From Cytophagaceae bacterium UBA6715 (GTDB taxonomy: Bacteria > Bacteroidota > Bacteroidia > Cytophagales > Spirosomataceae): DNA of 46,052 nucleotides. The DNA lies in assembly GCA_002454335.1 (NCBI GenBank), contig DKIP01000058.1, positions 44,083 to 90,134 of the forward strand, in the 5' to 3' direction. The translations under genes and the position numbers were made by a program. This document shows positions 9,201 to 17,227 of this stretch, one piece after another (within the stretch, counting starts at the first letter, position 1; each line of letters opens with the position of its first letter). The notes under the pieces are model-generated. The model was given only the letters and a program-made list of their open reading frames with translations, was not told where the DNA came from and made no database searches.

Positions 9201-9303
9201 TGTAGTAGGCGGAATGTTGTTCTCTACGACCTTAACCCTTTATGTCATTCCTGCGATTTATAGTTACATGTCACGTAATCTGAAAACAACACATGTTGAA
9301 TGA
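6229..9303 (+). CDS. RND efflux inner-membrane permease (AcrB/MexB family)
   Basis: This is a proton-driven trimeric drug or metabolite exporter of the inner membrane. It has 1024 residues, the normal size for the hydrophobe/amphiphile efflux class, with two repeats each having one leading transmembrane helix, a large periplasmic loop and five more helices. The N-terminus (SDISIKRPVLSIVMSV) and IREYPSVDPPVV are family signatures. The proton relay is intact: two adjacent aspartates in GLVVDDAIVVLENI (about 397-410) and the lysine in GLVTKNGILIVEFAN (about 922-936). It is preceded by the membrane fusion protein and a GT9 gene on the same strand. Its last 11 bp overlap the start of ribD, indicating tight coupling with a functionally unrelated gene. 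Substrates are unknown. Confidence 0.95.
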   Translation: MASLSDISIKRPVLSIVMSVTIIVFGLIGYSYLGIREYPSVDPPVVTVQTSYTGANADIIESQITEPLEESINGIAGIKTLSSSSRDGRSNITVEFDLAVNIEDAANDVRDRVSRSMALLPKDVDPPVVSKADADSNPIYNLNIYSSTRDLLSLNEIATRNVKEKLQTIPGVSSVQMWGEKKYAMRLHIDPERLASFRLTAPDIVNALTKQNIELPSGSIEGNNTELTVRTQGRMTSVEDFNNLIIREEGDRSVKFSDVGNAELAPENEKTFFKRDMVPMISIAVIPQPGSNQIEIVDQIHQKFKQIQTTIPSDVILKEGFDNTKYVRKSIEEVEETILTAILLVTIVIFLFLRDWRSTIIPLTAIPVSLIGVFFFMYLAGFSVNVLTLLGIVLSIGLVVDDAIVVLENIYTKIEEGLSPWEAALAGSKEIYFAVISTTVTLAAVFLPVIFLQGITGQLFREFGIVVAGSVIISAFVSLTLTPMLSSKLLKGGHSKPWFYNVTEPFFTWMTTAYENSLNSFLRVRWLAWVVMIGLIGVIYSLFKTGAIPSELAPLEDRGQMRISATAPEGATFDYMLNFTDEFTQFIMKEIPEKERNAIYTITSPGFGNAGSNSGMIRVLLSDSNARRSQQAIVDALQPKVKKFSGAKTIVIQEPTLQTGQRGGGGLPVAFVVQAPNFEKLKKMMPQFMAKVRDSPKFEVSDINLKFTKPELRLEIDRAKAQNLGVSIQDVAQTLQLGLSGRRFGYFIMDGKQYQVIGQINRSLRNDVNDLRSLYVKNNRGDLIQLDNMVKITEQSTPPQLFRFNRYSAATVTAQMAKGVTLGEALDEMDKLAKETFDESFSTAYDGQSKQFKESSSSLLFAFALAILLIYLILSAQFESFIDPFIILFTVPLAVAGALLSLWDFSQTLNIFSQIGIIVLIGLVTKNGILIVEFANQKKEGGLAKLDAVKSAATARFRPIIMTSLCTILGILPIALALGSGSTSRVSMGIAVVGGMLFSTTLTLYVIPAIYSYMSRNLKTTHVE

Positions 9304-10324
9304 TGCAATATGGATGCAACGAGCCCTCGACCTAGCCCAGCTAGGTGGAGGCTATGTTGTCCCTAATCCCTGGGTAGGTTGTGTTATTGTTCGTGACAAC
9401 AAATTACTCGGAGAGGGCTTTCATGCTCAATACGGAGGTCCACATGCCGAAGTAAACGCATTTAAAGATATCCAAGATGCGCAAGGTGCAACGGCTTATG
9501 TTAGCTTGGAACCTTGTAGTCATACAGGCAAAACGCCTCCTTGTGCCGACTTATTAATCAGGCAGCAAGTATCCCGTGTAGTTATATGTAATTTAGACCC
9601 CAATCCACTCGTATCGGGTCAGGGTGTTGCTAAACTTGAAGCGGCTGGAATCGAAGTTCATATAGGCGTATTAGCACGTAAGGGGGAATTGATTAATCGT
9701 CGTTTTTTCTATTTCCACCGAAATCATAGACCCTATATCACGGTCAAATATGCGACTTCCGCTGACCAATTTATCGCACATCCGAATGGAGACGCTCACC
9801 TTTTTTCAAATCCAATAAGCCAACAGCTCGTGCATCGTTTACGCGCAGAACATCAAGCTATTTTAGTCGGCGTCAATACGGCTAATGCAGATAATCCAAG
9901 TCTGACAACACGTGTTTGGCCGGGTAATTCACCCATGCGATTTGTGTTAGATCCTCAAGCGCGCATGGATAAAAACCTTCACCTGTTACAAGATGAATTC
10001 CCAACCTACATATTCACGCATGAAGTAGCTAAATCCGAAGGGAATAAACACTGGATCGCCCTTGGCACTGAAAATTTCTTGCAAAAATTCATGGGTTACT
10101 GTGAGGAGAAGGCAATACAATCCATTTTAATCGAAGGTGGGACAAAGACCATTGAAGCGTTTATACGGGATGTCGAAGTACAAGAAATCATTCACATCGA
10201 ATCAACTGAAGTCTTAGGTTCTGGGATTTCAGGGCCGCAAATCCACCCAGAGGAATCAGAGAGCTATAAACTTGGAACAGATAACCGGTGGAGCATTCAA
10301 TTAGGCAAAGAAAATTTGGCCTAA
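9293..10324 (+). CDS. ribD: Bifunctional riboflavin biosynthesis deaminase/reductase
   Basis: RibD deaminates the pyrimidine produced from GTP and then reduces its ribosyl side chain, the second and third committed steps of riboflavin synthesis. The N-terminal cytidine-deaminase-like domain shows the zinc site as H51-A-E53 and the cysteines of EPC75SHTGKTPPC84. The C-terminal half (about 148-343) is the RibD-type reductase domain, with YITVKYATSADQFIA, IILIEGGTKT-like ILIEGGTKTIEAF and a final catalytic-fold strand. The 343-residue length is typical. The start overlaps the RND permease by 11 bp, and the stop overlaps the end of convergent mntH by 24 bp. No FMN riboswitch is visible upstream, as expected for a gene inside another operon, and no other rib gene is in the window. 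Confidence 0.95.
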   Translation: MLNDAIWMQRALDLAQLGGGYVVPNPWVGCVIVRDNKLLGEGFHAQYGGPHAEVNAFKDIQDAQGATAYVSLEPCSHTGKTPPCADLLIRQQVSRVVICNLDPNPLVSGQGVAKLEAAGIEVHIGVLARKGELINRRFFYFHRNHRPYITVKYATSADQFIAHPNGDAHLFSNPISQQLVHRLRAEHQAILVGVNTANADNPSLTTRVWPGNSPMRFVLDPQARMDKNLHLLQDEFPTYIFTHEVAKSEGNKHWIALGTENFLQKFMGYCEEKAIQSILIEGGTKTIEAFIRDVEVQEIIHIESTEVLGSGISGPQIHPEESESYKLGTDNRWSIQLGKENLA

Positions 10325-11620
10325 TAAATAGCAGTTCAGCGAGAGAATAATCGCTGAAACCACCCAAGCCAACCAGGTCATCCAGGTAGGATTCACAAAT
10401 TTTCCCATCCGATTCGCATCACTCGTAAACCAAACTAAGGGAATCACAGCAAAACTTAATTGCATGGACAAAATGACCTGCGAAAGAATCAACAATTCAT
10501 TAATATGCGACTCACCCCATATCCAGGTAACGAAAAAAGCAGGAAGAATAGCGATAAGCCGAGTGATTAAGCGTCTAATCCACGGCTTCATTTTCAAATC
10601 AATAAAACCTTCCATGACGATTTGGCCTGCTAATGTTCCGGTCACTGTCGCATTTTGACCCGAGGCTAATAAGGCCACCGCAAATAAGATACTTGCCCAT
10701 TTTGTACCCATGACAGGATCCAACAATAAGAACGCATCTTGAATATCAGCAACATCTTGTCGGCCATTCCAATGAAAAGCCGCAGCTGCCAAAATCAGAA
10801 TACTCGCATTAATGAAAAAGGCAAAGCTTAACGAAATTGTGGAATCCCAGGTTGCGTATTTAATCGCTTTTCCCCGATCGGTATCATTCTGCTCAAAAGC
10901 CCGGGTCTGAACAATGCTTGAGTGTAAATAGAGGTTATGCGGCATAACCGTTGCCCCTAATATACCGATCGCCACATACAATTGATGTTCATCCATAACA
11001 ATGCTCGATTGTGGAATTAATCCACTCAAAACATGCGATACAGTTGGCTGGGCCACCCAAATTTCATAGCCAAAACACAAGGTAATCACGGCCAACAAGG
11101 CCATGACAATAGATTCCAAAACGCGAAAACCGCGATTCTGAAAATAAAGAATTAAAAATACATCGAGAATGGTGATGAGAATACCTGCCAGAATCGGAAT
11201 GTCAAACAGTAAATGTAAGGCAAGTGCCGAACCAATCACCTCCGCCAAATCGCAAGCAGCAATGGCTAATTCACAAATAATCCAAAGGAAATAAACGACA
11301 GGTTTTGAAAATGAATCGCCACAAGCTTGAGCTAAATCGCGCCCCGTTGCCACTCCTAATTTCAATGCCAAATGCTGCAATAGAATGGCAAATAAACTCG
11401 AGACAAGAATAACGGATAAAAGCGTGTAGCCAAACTGAGCCCCCCCCGCTAAATCGGTTGCCCAATTCCCTGGATCCATATATCCCACGGCGACCATAAA
11501 ACCAGGACCGATAAACGCACGCAAGTTCTTCCAGAATCCCCCACTTTGCGGGATAGGAATGGAAGCAAAAACCTCACTAAGTGAGTTCTCTTGTTTTGAT
11601 TTGCGCCTAGCGTTCGTCAT
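10301..11620 (-). CDS. mntH: Nramp-family Mn2+/Fe2+ transporter
   Basis: This is a proton-coupled importer of divalent metal, mostly manganese in bacteria, in the inner membrane. The hydrophobic 439-residue protein has about eleven predicted membrane helices. The two unwound metal-binding helices are recognisable: GYMDPGNWATD in helix 1 (DPGN at about 49-52) and VMPHNLYLHSS in helix 6 (MPH at about 223-226). The N-terminal 30 residues are hydrophilic. It is transcribed away from a DtxR/MntR-type regulator with a short shared upstream region containing a candidate operator and a promoter. Its 3' end overlaps ribD by 24 bp on the other strand. The neighbouring regulator supports manganese as the main substrate. 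Confidence 0.93.
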   Translation of the reverse strand: MTNARRKSKQENSLSEVFASIPIPQSGGFWKNLRAFIGPGFMVAVGYMDPGNWATDLAGGAQFGYTLLSVILVSSLFAILLQHLALKLGVATGRDLAQACGDSFSKPVVYFLWIICELAIAACDLAEVIGSALALHLLFDIPILAGILITILDVFLILYFQNRGFRVLESIVMALLAVITLCFGYEIWVAQPTVSHVLSGLIPQSSIVMDEHQLYVAIGILGATVMPHNLYLHSSIVQTRAFEQNDTDRGKAIKYATWDSTISLSFAFFINASILILAAAAFHWNGRQDVADIQDAFLLLDPVMGTKWASILFAVALLASGQNATVTGTLAGQIVMEGFIDLKMKPWIRRLITRLIAILPAFFVTWIWGESHINELLILSQVILSMQLSFAVIPLVWFTSDANRMGKFVNPTWMTWLAWVVSAIILSLNCYLLGQIFFA

Positions 11621-11637
11621 TATTCAATTTTAACATC

Positions 11638-11666
11638 CAAATATACAAGAATAATGACGATTCAAA
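11638..11666 (-). promoter_or_regulatory. Candidate mntH promoter
   Basis: On the minus strand a TATATTTG box (11645-11638) matches the Bacteroidota -7 consensus TAnnTTTG. A TTTG (11666-11663) lies 17 nt upstream, slightly short of the usual 19. The start codon begins at 11620, about 18 nt after the box. The candidate operator lies immediately upstream. Confidence 0.55.
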
Positions 11667-11668
11667 AA

Positions 11669-11694
11669 TATTTTTTAGTTGGGCCTAAAAAATA
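11669..11694. promoter_or_regulatory. Candidate MntR/DtxR-family operator
   Basis: A perfect inverted repeat with 10-bp arms (TATTTTTTAG and CTAAAAAATA) and a 6-nt centre TTGGGC lies in the 119-bp divergent region between mntH and the mntR-like gene. Its core TTAG-N6-CTAA has the TTAG/CTAA half-sites familiar from DtxR-family operators. It sits directly upstream of the mntH -33 box and over the expected -33 region of the regulator gene, so one site could control both. No binding evidence exists, so this is inferred from position and symmetry. Confidence 0.6.
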
Positions 11695-11713
11695 AATAAA
11701 TCAAATAAATGCT

Positions 11714-11721
11714 TATTTTTG
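11714..11721 (+). promoter_or_regulatory. Candidate -7 box for the mntR-like gene
   Basis: TATTTTTG matches TAnnTTTG and ends 18 nt before the ATG at 11740. No good TTTG is seen 19 nt upstream, where the candidate operator's right arm lies instead, so the promoter may be weak. Confidence 0.4.
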
Positions 11722-11739
11722 ACAACTAAATTTCGTTCA

Positions 11740-12402
11740 ATGTCCACTTCCTTTGCAGAAGAGAATTATTTAAAAATTATCTATCGCCTTTCAGAAGGCC
11801 ATGATGAGGACATTTCAACCAATGCAGTGGCAGAATTAACGCAGACAAAAGCGGCTTCAGTAACTGACATGCTTCGAAAACTCGCTGAAAAAGGTTGGGT
11901 AAATTATCAAAAATATCAAGGCGTTCGTTTAAGCCCTGCGGGCGAAAAGATTGCGTTAGGAATTGTGCGTAAACATCGACTTTGGGAGGTATTCCTTGTA
12001 GAAAAGATGGGCTTCAACTGGGATGAGGTGCATGAAATCGCAGAACAGCTTGAACACATTGAATCTGATTCGCTTATTGATAAGTTAGATGAATTCCTCG
12101 AGTTTCCTAAAACAGATCCGCATGGAGACCCTATACCAACTAAAAATGGGGTGATGCCTGAGTTAGGCTATTTGCATCTGTCTGATATCAAAGCTGATAA
12201 GCGATGTGTTTTAATGGGTGTAGCGAAGGATTCCGCTATTTTTTTACAGTTATTGACAAAAATGCAATTAAGTCTTGGAGCTACCTTGCACGTACTTGAA
12301 GTAAATGCATTCGATCGTTCGATTTCTGTGTCGATAGACAATGCTCCTGCTGTCTTCATTAGTCATGAAGTAGCGAAAAACATCTTGGTCAAATTAGCTT
12401 AA
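11740..12402 (+). CDS. mntR: DtxR/MntR-family metal-dependent repressor
   Basis: This is a cytoplasmic iron- or manganese-sensing repressor. The N-terminal winged helix (about residues 1-65) contains FAEENYLKIIYRLSE and NAVAELTQTKAASVTDMLRK. The dimerisation and metal-binding region (about 70-140) contains HRLWEVFLVEKMGF, VHEIAEQLEHIES and DPHGDPIP, with several candidate His and Glu ligands. A C-terminal FeoA/SH3-like domain (about 150-220) follows, as in DtxR/IdeR and the longer MntR forms. I chose the ATG at 11740 (220 residues). The TTG at 11719 lies inside the likely -7 box. It diverges from mntH, which supports manganese sensing, although iron cannot be excluded. Its stop overlaps the 3' end of the convergent SNF2 helicase gene by 9 bp. 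Confidence 0.88.
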   Translation: MSTSFAEENYLKIIYRLSEGHDEDISTNAVAELTQTKAASVTDMLRKLAEKGWVNYQKYQGVRLSPAGEKIALGIVRKHRLWEVFLVEKMGFNWDEVHEIAEQLEHIESDSLIDKLDEFLEFPKTDPHGDPIPTKNGVMPELGYLHLSDIKADKRCVLMGVAKDSAIFLQLLTKMQLSLGATLHVLEVNAFDRSISVSIDNAPAVFISHEVAKNILVKLA

Positions 12403-15330
12403 TAAATCCAAGACTTCGTCCTCACTTAAATTACGCAAGATACTTTCGTCGGAAGTAACCAATTCATTTGCTAAGTCCAATTTGCGTTGTTGCAGGGATA
12501 AGATTTTCTCCTCAACCGTCTCTTTTGAGATAAATTTATAGGTAAATACAGTCTTCTTTTGACCTATCCGGTGCGCACGGTCAATGGCTTGCGCCTCCGC
12601 AGCAGGATTCCACCATGGATCTAATAAAAAGACGTAATCCGCAGCAGTCAAGTTCAAGCCCACTCCACCTGCTTTTAATGAAATCAAAAAAACCGACTGA
12701 CCATCATCCTTCTGGAAACTCTCTACCTGACCTTTCCGATCAGAAGTACTTCCATCCAAATATGCATAATCAATTCCTCGCTCATCCAAAGCCTTGCGAA
12801 TCAATCCCAAATGCTGAACAAACTGGCTAAATATTAAGACTTTGTGATGTTGCTCGAGTACGGTCTCCAACTTCTCTAAAACCGCTTCCATCTTACCCGA
12901 TTCCCCTTCAAATCCTTCCTCGCACAAGGCTGGGTGGTTGGCCAATTGACGAAGCTTTGTCAAACCTTGCAATACGGAGAACCTTGATTTCTGCAAACCT
13001 TCGTCTTTGATTTGCTTCAATAAAACATCCCGATAGAAGGACTTCGTTTTATCGTAAAGTCGTTCTTGTTCCTCAGACATCGTGCAATAGGTAATGGACT
13101 CCATTTTTTCAGGTAAATCCGCTGCCACTTGTCTTTTTTCACGACGCAATAAATAGGGCTTAATTAAGAAGTATAAGCGTTTTTTCTGATCACCATCCGC
13201 TTTCTTCTCGATGGGAATCTGAAAATGATCCTTGAAATAGCGTTGTGTTCCCAACAAACCCGTATTAACAAAATTCATTTGAGACCACAAGTCCATCGTT
13301 GAATTCTCCAATGGTGTACCCGTCATCACTAAACGGAACTTCGCATTCAATTTTTGAACAGCCTTTGTGATGTTCGCCAATGGATTTTTAATCGCTTGCG
13401 ACTCATCCAAAATCACGTAACTAAATGCTTGCTTCTCGAACCAATCAATGTCGGAACGAACCATTCCAAACGAACATAAAATCAAATCTATCTTGCCAAT
13501 TTGCGCTTGCAATTTCTCCCGTTGGGGTCCACTGTAAACCAAAACACGCAATTGTGGAGTAAACTTTTTGGCCTCCATCTCCCAGTTATACAACAAGGAG
13601 GTTGGCATCACCAACAAAGATGGCAAAGTCTCGCCTTGCTCTTTTAAACTCTGTAATAAGCAAAGCGTCTGAACCGTTTTACCGAGTCCCATGTCATCGG
13701 CTAAACAGGCACCTAATCCCGCTGCCTGACGCGTACGCATCCAACGGTATCCTTCTAATTGGTAGGGACGTAATGTTCCTTTGAAGTTTTTCGGAACCGG
13801 AAACTCTTTTGTTTCGAGTTTGAGATCGTTAAGTGTTTTGGTGCGTAAATTCGTTTTCACCAATTCCTGATTTTCCCATTCTTGGATCAATTGGAAGTGT
13901 TGGCGACGTAAGAATACGCCATCTTCCCCTGGGCGAGTTTCTGAGAAATAAAATAAATCTTGATAATCGTGGAACCAATTATCGGGAATGATTGCTATCG
14001 ATCCATCAGGAAGATGGAACTCTTTCTTTTTCTGGAGAATTAATTGGCGAATTTTCAGGAATGGAATTTGGAAACTACCAAACGAAATCACCGCCTGCAC
14101 ATCAAACCAATCCAGTTTTTCACCGATACGAATCTTGATCTCAGGTTTTCCTAAGAAATACCTAGGCGCAGATCCATCGCCTTTAAACTGTACTGAGAAA
14201 GCACCCTGATCTAAATCTTGTTTATGCGCCGTGAGCCATTGAACTGCATCCGAACGCGAAATCGTTGCACGGCCATCTGCTTCCATGGGTAATCCCATTG
14301 ACTTTAACGCTTGAAAAGCACGCTTTTCCTTGGTCAGCGAACGCATGATTTTTTGAAAAGCATAACTGTCGCCCTTTTTCTCGAAAAGGACATTGGCCTC
14401 TGCCGAAAGTCCGTCCCAAGGGAAACGGTTATTGCCGTATTGAAACGAAAGGACAAATTGCCAACGGTCCGCAGCTTCTAAGGCTTTTTTGGCAGATACT
14501 TTTTCCTCCTCATCCAGCTTAGGGGTTATCGGCCCGTAAGACAATAAATACTGGCAATTCTTCTCGGTATTCGTGATTTCAAAGCCTTTGGCATGTACGG
14601 GGTAACGCGCAACCATGGCTTTAACGAATTTCCGGAAATAATCTTCTTCCATGTTTCGCGGGATAACCACGAATTTTTTATTCAAAAAGGCACGTAACTT
14701 CTTGCCTTCTAATTGCGGTTTGAAATGATAAAGCTTTTGATTCAGCAACATCCAAGCCGGTTCGTCACAAAGAATCAGCGCATCCTTGTATTGAAACTCA
14801 AGCTTGTTTCCTTTGTATTTTAACGTTGGGAAGTAATGTGTATTCTCTTCATTTCGCATGAAATGAAAAAGTACCTCAACGGCTTCCGACTGAATCTCGA
14901 CTGATTGACGCATCGGATTTCCATCATTTCCCATGATGAAAAGCGTTTTATCAGGGCAAATCAATTCAAAAATCTGTGCGCGGCGCTTTTCAACGACGGC
15001 ATGTACCGCTTCTTGTATCTCCTTCTCCCCTTTTTCTGCATCAAAGGTTTTTAAGTAAAATTCTTCCATGGTCTTACGCTTGGAAGTATTGAACTTTTCA
15101 AAAATTGCCGCAGGTTTCATTCCCTCAACTAATTTCACGGCAGCCTCATCCCGCTCATCTAATCCATGGGCAAACTCATGAAAATTGCGGGTCGTCAATG
15201 TTTGATACTCCCACGTCAATTGCCCTTTGTCATTCAACTGAACAACAAAAACCTCAAACAAATAACCGAGGCATTCGTGTGACAATAAGGAATAAACAAC
15301 CTGAAAAGGTTTGTTTGGAGAGATCTTCAT
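12394..15330 (-). CDS. SNF2-family DEAD/DEAH-box helicase
   Basis: This is a large ATP-dependent DNA translocase of the Swi2/Snf2 superfamily, 978 residues. The N-terminal half (about 1-480) is unlike known enzymatic domains to my eye and may be the bacterial SNF2-associated region. Motif I is DDMGLGKTVQT (about 543), motif II is DESQAIKN (about 643, the DExx box) and motif III is VMTGTPLENS (about 669). The helicase C lobe has KVLIFSQFVQHL, then ISLKAGGVGLNLTAADYV and DRAHRIGQ (about 920), the classic SNF2 motif VI. Its target in the cell is unknown. Bacterial members have been linked to transcription recycling (RapA) or DNA repair, but this protein lacks enough context to choose. It starts 98 bp after prmA, with a weak hairpin between them. 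Confidence 0.9.
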   Translation of the reverse strand: MKISPNKPFQVVYSLLSHECLGYLFEVFVVQLNDKGQLTWEYQTLTTRNFHEFAHGLDERDEAAVKLVEGMKPAAIFEKFNTSKRKTMEEFYLKTFDAEKGEKEIQEAVHAVVEKRRAQIFELICPDKTLFIMGNDGNPMRQSVEIQSEAVEVLFHFMRNEENTHYFPTLKYKGNKLEFQYKDALILCDEPAWMLLNQKLYHFKPQLEGKKLRAFLNKKFVVIPRNMEEDYFRKFVKAMVARYPVHAKGFEITNTEKNCQYLLSYGPITPKLDEEEKVSAKKALEAADRWQFVLSFQYGNNRFPWDGLSAEANVLFEKKGDSYAFQKIMRSLTKEKRAFQALKSMGLPMEADGRATISRSDAVQWLTAHKQDLDQGAFSVQFKGDGSAPRYFLGKPEIKIRIGEKLDWFDVQAVISFGSFQIPFLKIRQLILQKKKEFHLPDGSIAIIPDNWFHDYQDLFYFSETRPGEDGVFLRRQHFQLIQEWENQELVKTNLRTKTLNDLKLETKEFPVPKNFKGTLRPYQLEGYRWMRTRQAAGLGACLADDMGLGKTVQTLCLLQSLKEQGETLPSLLVMPTSLLYNWEMEAKKFTPQLRVLVYSGPQREKLQAQIGKIDLILCSFGMVRSDIDWFEKQAFSYVILDESQAIKNPLANITKAVQKLNAKFRLVMTGTPLENSTMDLWSQMNFVNTGLLGTQRYFKDHFQIPIEKKADGDQKKRLYFLIKPYLLRREKRQVAADLPEKMESITYCTMSEEQERLYDKTKSFYRDVLLKQIKDEGLQKSRFSVLQGLTKLRQLANHPALCEEGFEGESGKMEAVLEKLETVLEQHHKVLIFSQFVQHLGLIRKALDERGIDYAYLDGSTSDRKGQVESFQKDDGQSVFLISLKAGGVGLNLTAADYVFLLDPWWNPAAEAQAIDRAHRIGQKKTVFTYKFISKETVEEKILSLQQRKLDLANELVTSDESILRNLSEDEVLDLLS

Positions 15331-15368
15331 GTAGCTAGTAGAAACCCAATTTCGCGAGTTCCATGAGT

Positions 15369-15393
15369 AAAACCTTCAAAAATAAGGTTTTTT
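15369..15393 (-). terminator. Weak hairpin between prmA and the SNF2 gene
   Basis: An 8-bp perfect stem (AAAACCTT and AAGGTTTT, loop of 7) lies at 15369-15391. On the minus strand it is followed by only four T residues, so termination of the prmA transcript would be partial. On the plus strand the stem runs into six T residues, but no plus-strand gene lies upstream. Confidence 0.4.
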
Positions 15394-15428
15394 CACGAAA
15401 TAATACACAAAAACCAGAAATTATACGC

Positions 15429-16256
15429 TTAGTTCTTACAAAGAAGGAGGCAAGCCCAATTACGCAAATTTGTTTCAGCCTCTAATTTTAATCCTAAGGG
15501 TTGGGCTGCTTGAATTAAAAAAGGAATATCTTCGGTATAGAAGCCGCTCAACAACAAAATGCCTCCAGATTTTAAACGTAAAACATATTCAGCCAACTCA
15601 TTCAACAAGATATTACGATTGATATTCGCCAAGACGACATCGTAAACCGTGAAAGGCTCATCCCGTATTGTCCCTTCCTGAAAAGTTGCCGACTCGCAAT
15701 TATTCAATGCGGCATTCTCAATCGAATTTTCTACGGACCAAGGATCAATGTCGAATCCATGCACACGTGAAGCTCCGAGTTTCAAGGCAATAAAAGCTAA
15801 TATTCCTGTTCCTGTACCTACATCCAACACCGATTTCCCTGCTAACGAAATCTCTAACATCGCTTGCACCATCAAAGTCGTCGTTTCGTGATGTCCAGTA
15901 CCAAAAGACATTTTGGGATTAATAACAATATCCATCTCCACGCTCGGATCCGGTTCATGAAAACTTGCTCGAATATGTACCTTATCCGAAATTCGGATTG
16001 GGTCATAATTGGTTTCCCAAACAGCATTCCAATTTTGCTTTTCGATTTCAGCCTCTACCACATCGATCGGGCCCAAAAAACGATAGCGCTCAATAATTTC
16101 ATGTGCTGCAGCTGAATCATAAACATCCATAGGGCAATAAGCATTGATTCCAGAGGCAGTATCTTCAAATATATCAAAACCTATTTCACCAAACTCTGCC
16201 ATCAAAATATCTGTAATCTCGACAGCCGCCGAAATGGATAATTGCTTAGTCGCCAT
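15429..16256 (-). CDS. prmA: Ribosomal protein L11 methyltransferase
   Basis: PrmA methylates lysines and the N-terminus of ribosomal protein L11 using S-adenosylmethionine. The 275-residue length is typical of the Bacteroidota form. A short N-terminal L11-recognition domain (about 1-70) precedes the methyltransferase fold. The substrate-side motif is NPKMSFGTGHHETTTLM (about 112-128), the SAM-binding motif is VLDVGTGTGILAFIALKLGA (about 141-160), and VLANINRNILLNELA (about 205) corresponds to the N-x-x-x motif IV region. The ATG at 16256 is 13 bp after the MCE gene, so it is probably in the amidase-mlaD-prmA transcript. The link to envelope genes is positional only. Confidence 0.93.
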   Translation of the reverse strand: MATKQLSISAAVEITDILMAEFGEIGFDIFEDTASGINAYCPMDVYDSAAAHEIIERYRFLGPIDVVEAEIEKQNWNAVWETNYDPIRISDKVHIRASFHEPDPSVEMDIVINPKMSFGTGHHETTTLMVQAMLEISLAGKSVLDVGTGTGILAFIALKLGASRVHGFDIDPWSVENSIENAALNNCESATFQEGTIRDEPFTVYDVVLANINRNILLNELAEYVLRLKSGGILLLSGFYTEDIPFLIQAAQPLGLKLEAETNLRNWACLLLCKN

Positions 16257-16269
16257 ATGATGAGTTTAT

Positions 16270-17220
16270 TTATTGCGTAATTGTTTTCGAATCTTTTTTA
16301 CCGAAAACCGAGAAATGAATGTAACGCTTTGGCTGCGTGCGGAAATCGATAAGCAACTTATCTAAATCCAATAAGGATTTATTCAAGCCATTATACAAAG
16401 AATCACTTGTCAATAACTTCCCTGCGCTGCCATGTCCTTGTTCAAGCTTCGTCACAATCTTCTGAAGAGACTGAATTGCTTTTCCCGCCTCTTGTAAGGT
16501 TTGACCTATACGAACAGCTTGCAAAGAGTCTGCGACCGAATTGAATTTCGTCAACAAGGGTTTCAATTGCTTTTCGGTTTCTGTTAAGCTTTGCGTCAAT
16601 GATTTCATATTCGCTGTAATTTGCTTAACGTTTGCCTTATTATCGCTCACGAGTTCCGTCACAGAACCATTGATGTTGGTCACCGCGGAATTCGAATTCT
16701 TAATTAACTCATTTAAATGCGTCCCTGTATGTTCGAATTTAAGACTAATTTTACGGAAGGAAATAAGGAGCGAATCAGCATTAGACAAAACAGGTAACGC
16801 ACGCTCTTTTAAAAGTGCAGAAAGTCCTTTCTCTGTGGTTCCTTGAATGATACTTTCCGTAGGCAATGACCCTTTGCCCAATAATTCTAACCGCATTACT
16901 TTACCACCCAACAAAGCTCCATCAGACAGGACAACAAGCGTTTTATCAGGTAGAATTAAGTCTTTGTTGATACGTAACGTAACCTTGATTTTATTCCCAT
17001 TTTCTGGCAAAAGCTCTACTTTTTTAACCTTACCTACCTCGATACCATTCAAAAGCACTTGATTGGAAGGCGTCAAACCATCGACATTATCGTAGGTTAC
17101 ATAATAGATTTTGGAAGATGAAAACACATCATTCCCCTTTAGGAAGTTAAACCCAAAATAGAGGATCAGGAAGGCTATGAGGGCCAAAAAACCAACCTTT
17201 AATTCATTGCTTTGAAACAT
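16270..17220 (-). CDS. MCE/MlaD-family lipid transport protein
   Basis: MCE proteins form periplasmic hexameric rings that carry lipids between the inner and outer membranes (the Mla system and relatives). From the ATG at 17220 the protein is 316 residues, starting MFQSNELKVGFLAL. A single N-terminal membrane helix (about 8-27) is followed by the MCE domain (about 32-115; YVTYDNVDGLTPSNQVLLNG, VGKVKKVEL). Long helical segments follow (about 150-280), including NANMKSLTQSLTETEKQL-like coiled sequence, then GHGSAGKLLTSDSLYNGLN. I preferred this start because the upstream ATG (17277) would overlap the amidase end and precede the helix with a basic extension. No mlaE or mlaF lies adjacent. The gene is 7 nt after the amidase. 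Confidence 0.85.
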   Translation of the reverse strand: MFQSNELKVGFLALIAFLILYFGFNFLKGNDVFSSSKIYYVTYDNVDGLTPSNQVLLNGIEVGKVKKVELLPENGNKIKVTLRINKDLILPDKTLVVLSDGALLGGKVMRLELLGKGSLPTESIIQGTTEKGLSALLKERALPVLSNADSLLISFRKISLKFEHTGTHLNELIKNSNSAVTNINGSVTELVSDNKANVKQITANMKSLTQSLTETEKQLKPLLTKFNSVADSLQAVRIGQTLQEAGKAIQSLQKIVTKLEQGHGSAGKLLTSDSLYNGLNKSLLDLDKLLIDFRTQPKRYIHFSVFGKKDSKTITQ

Positions 17221-17227
17221 AATGGGT

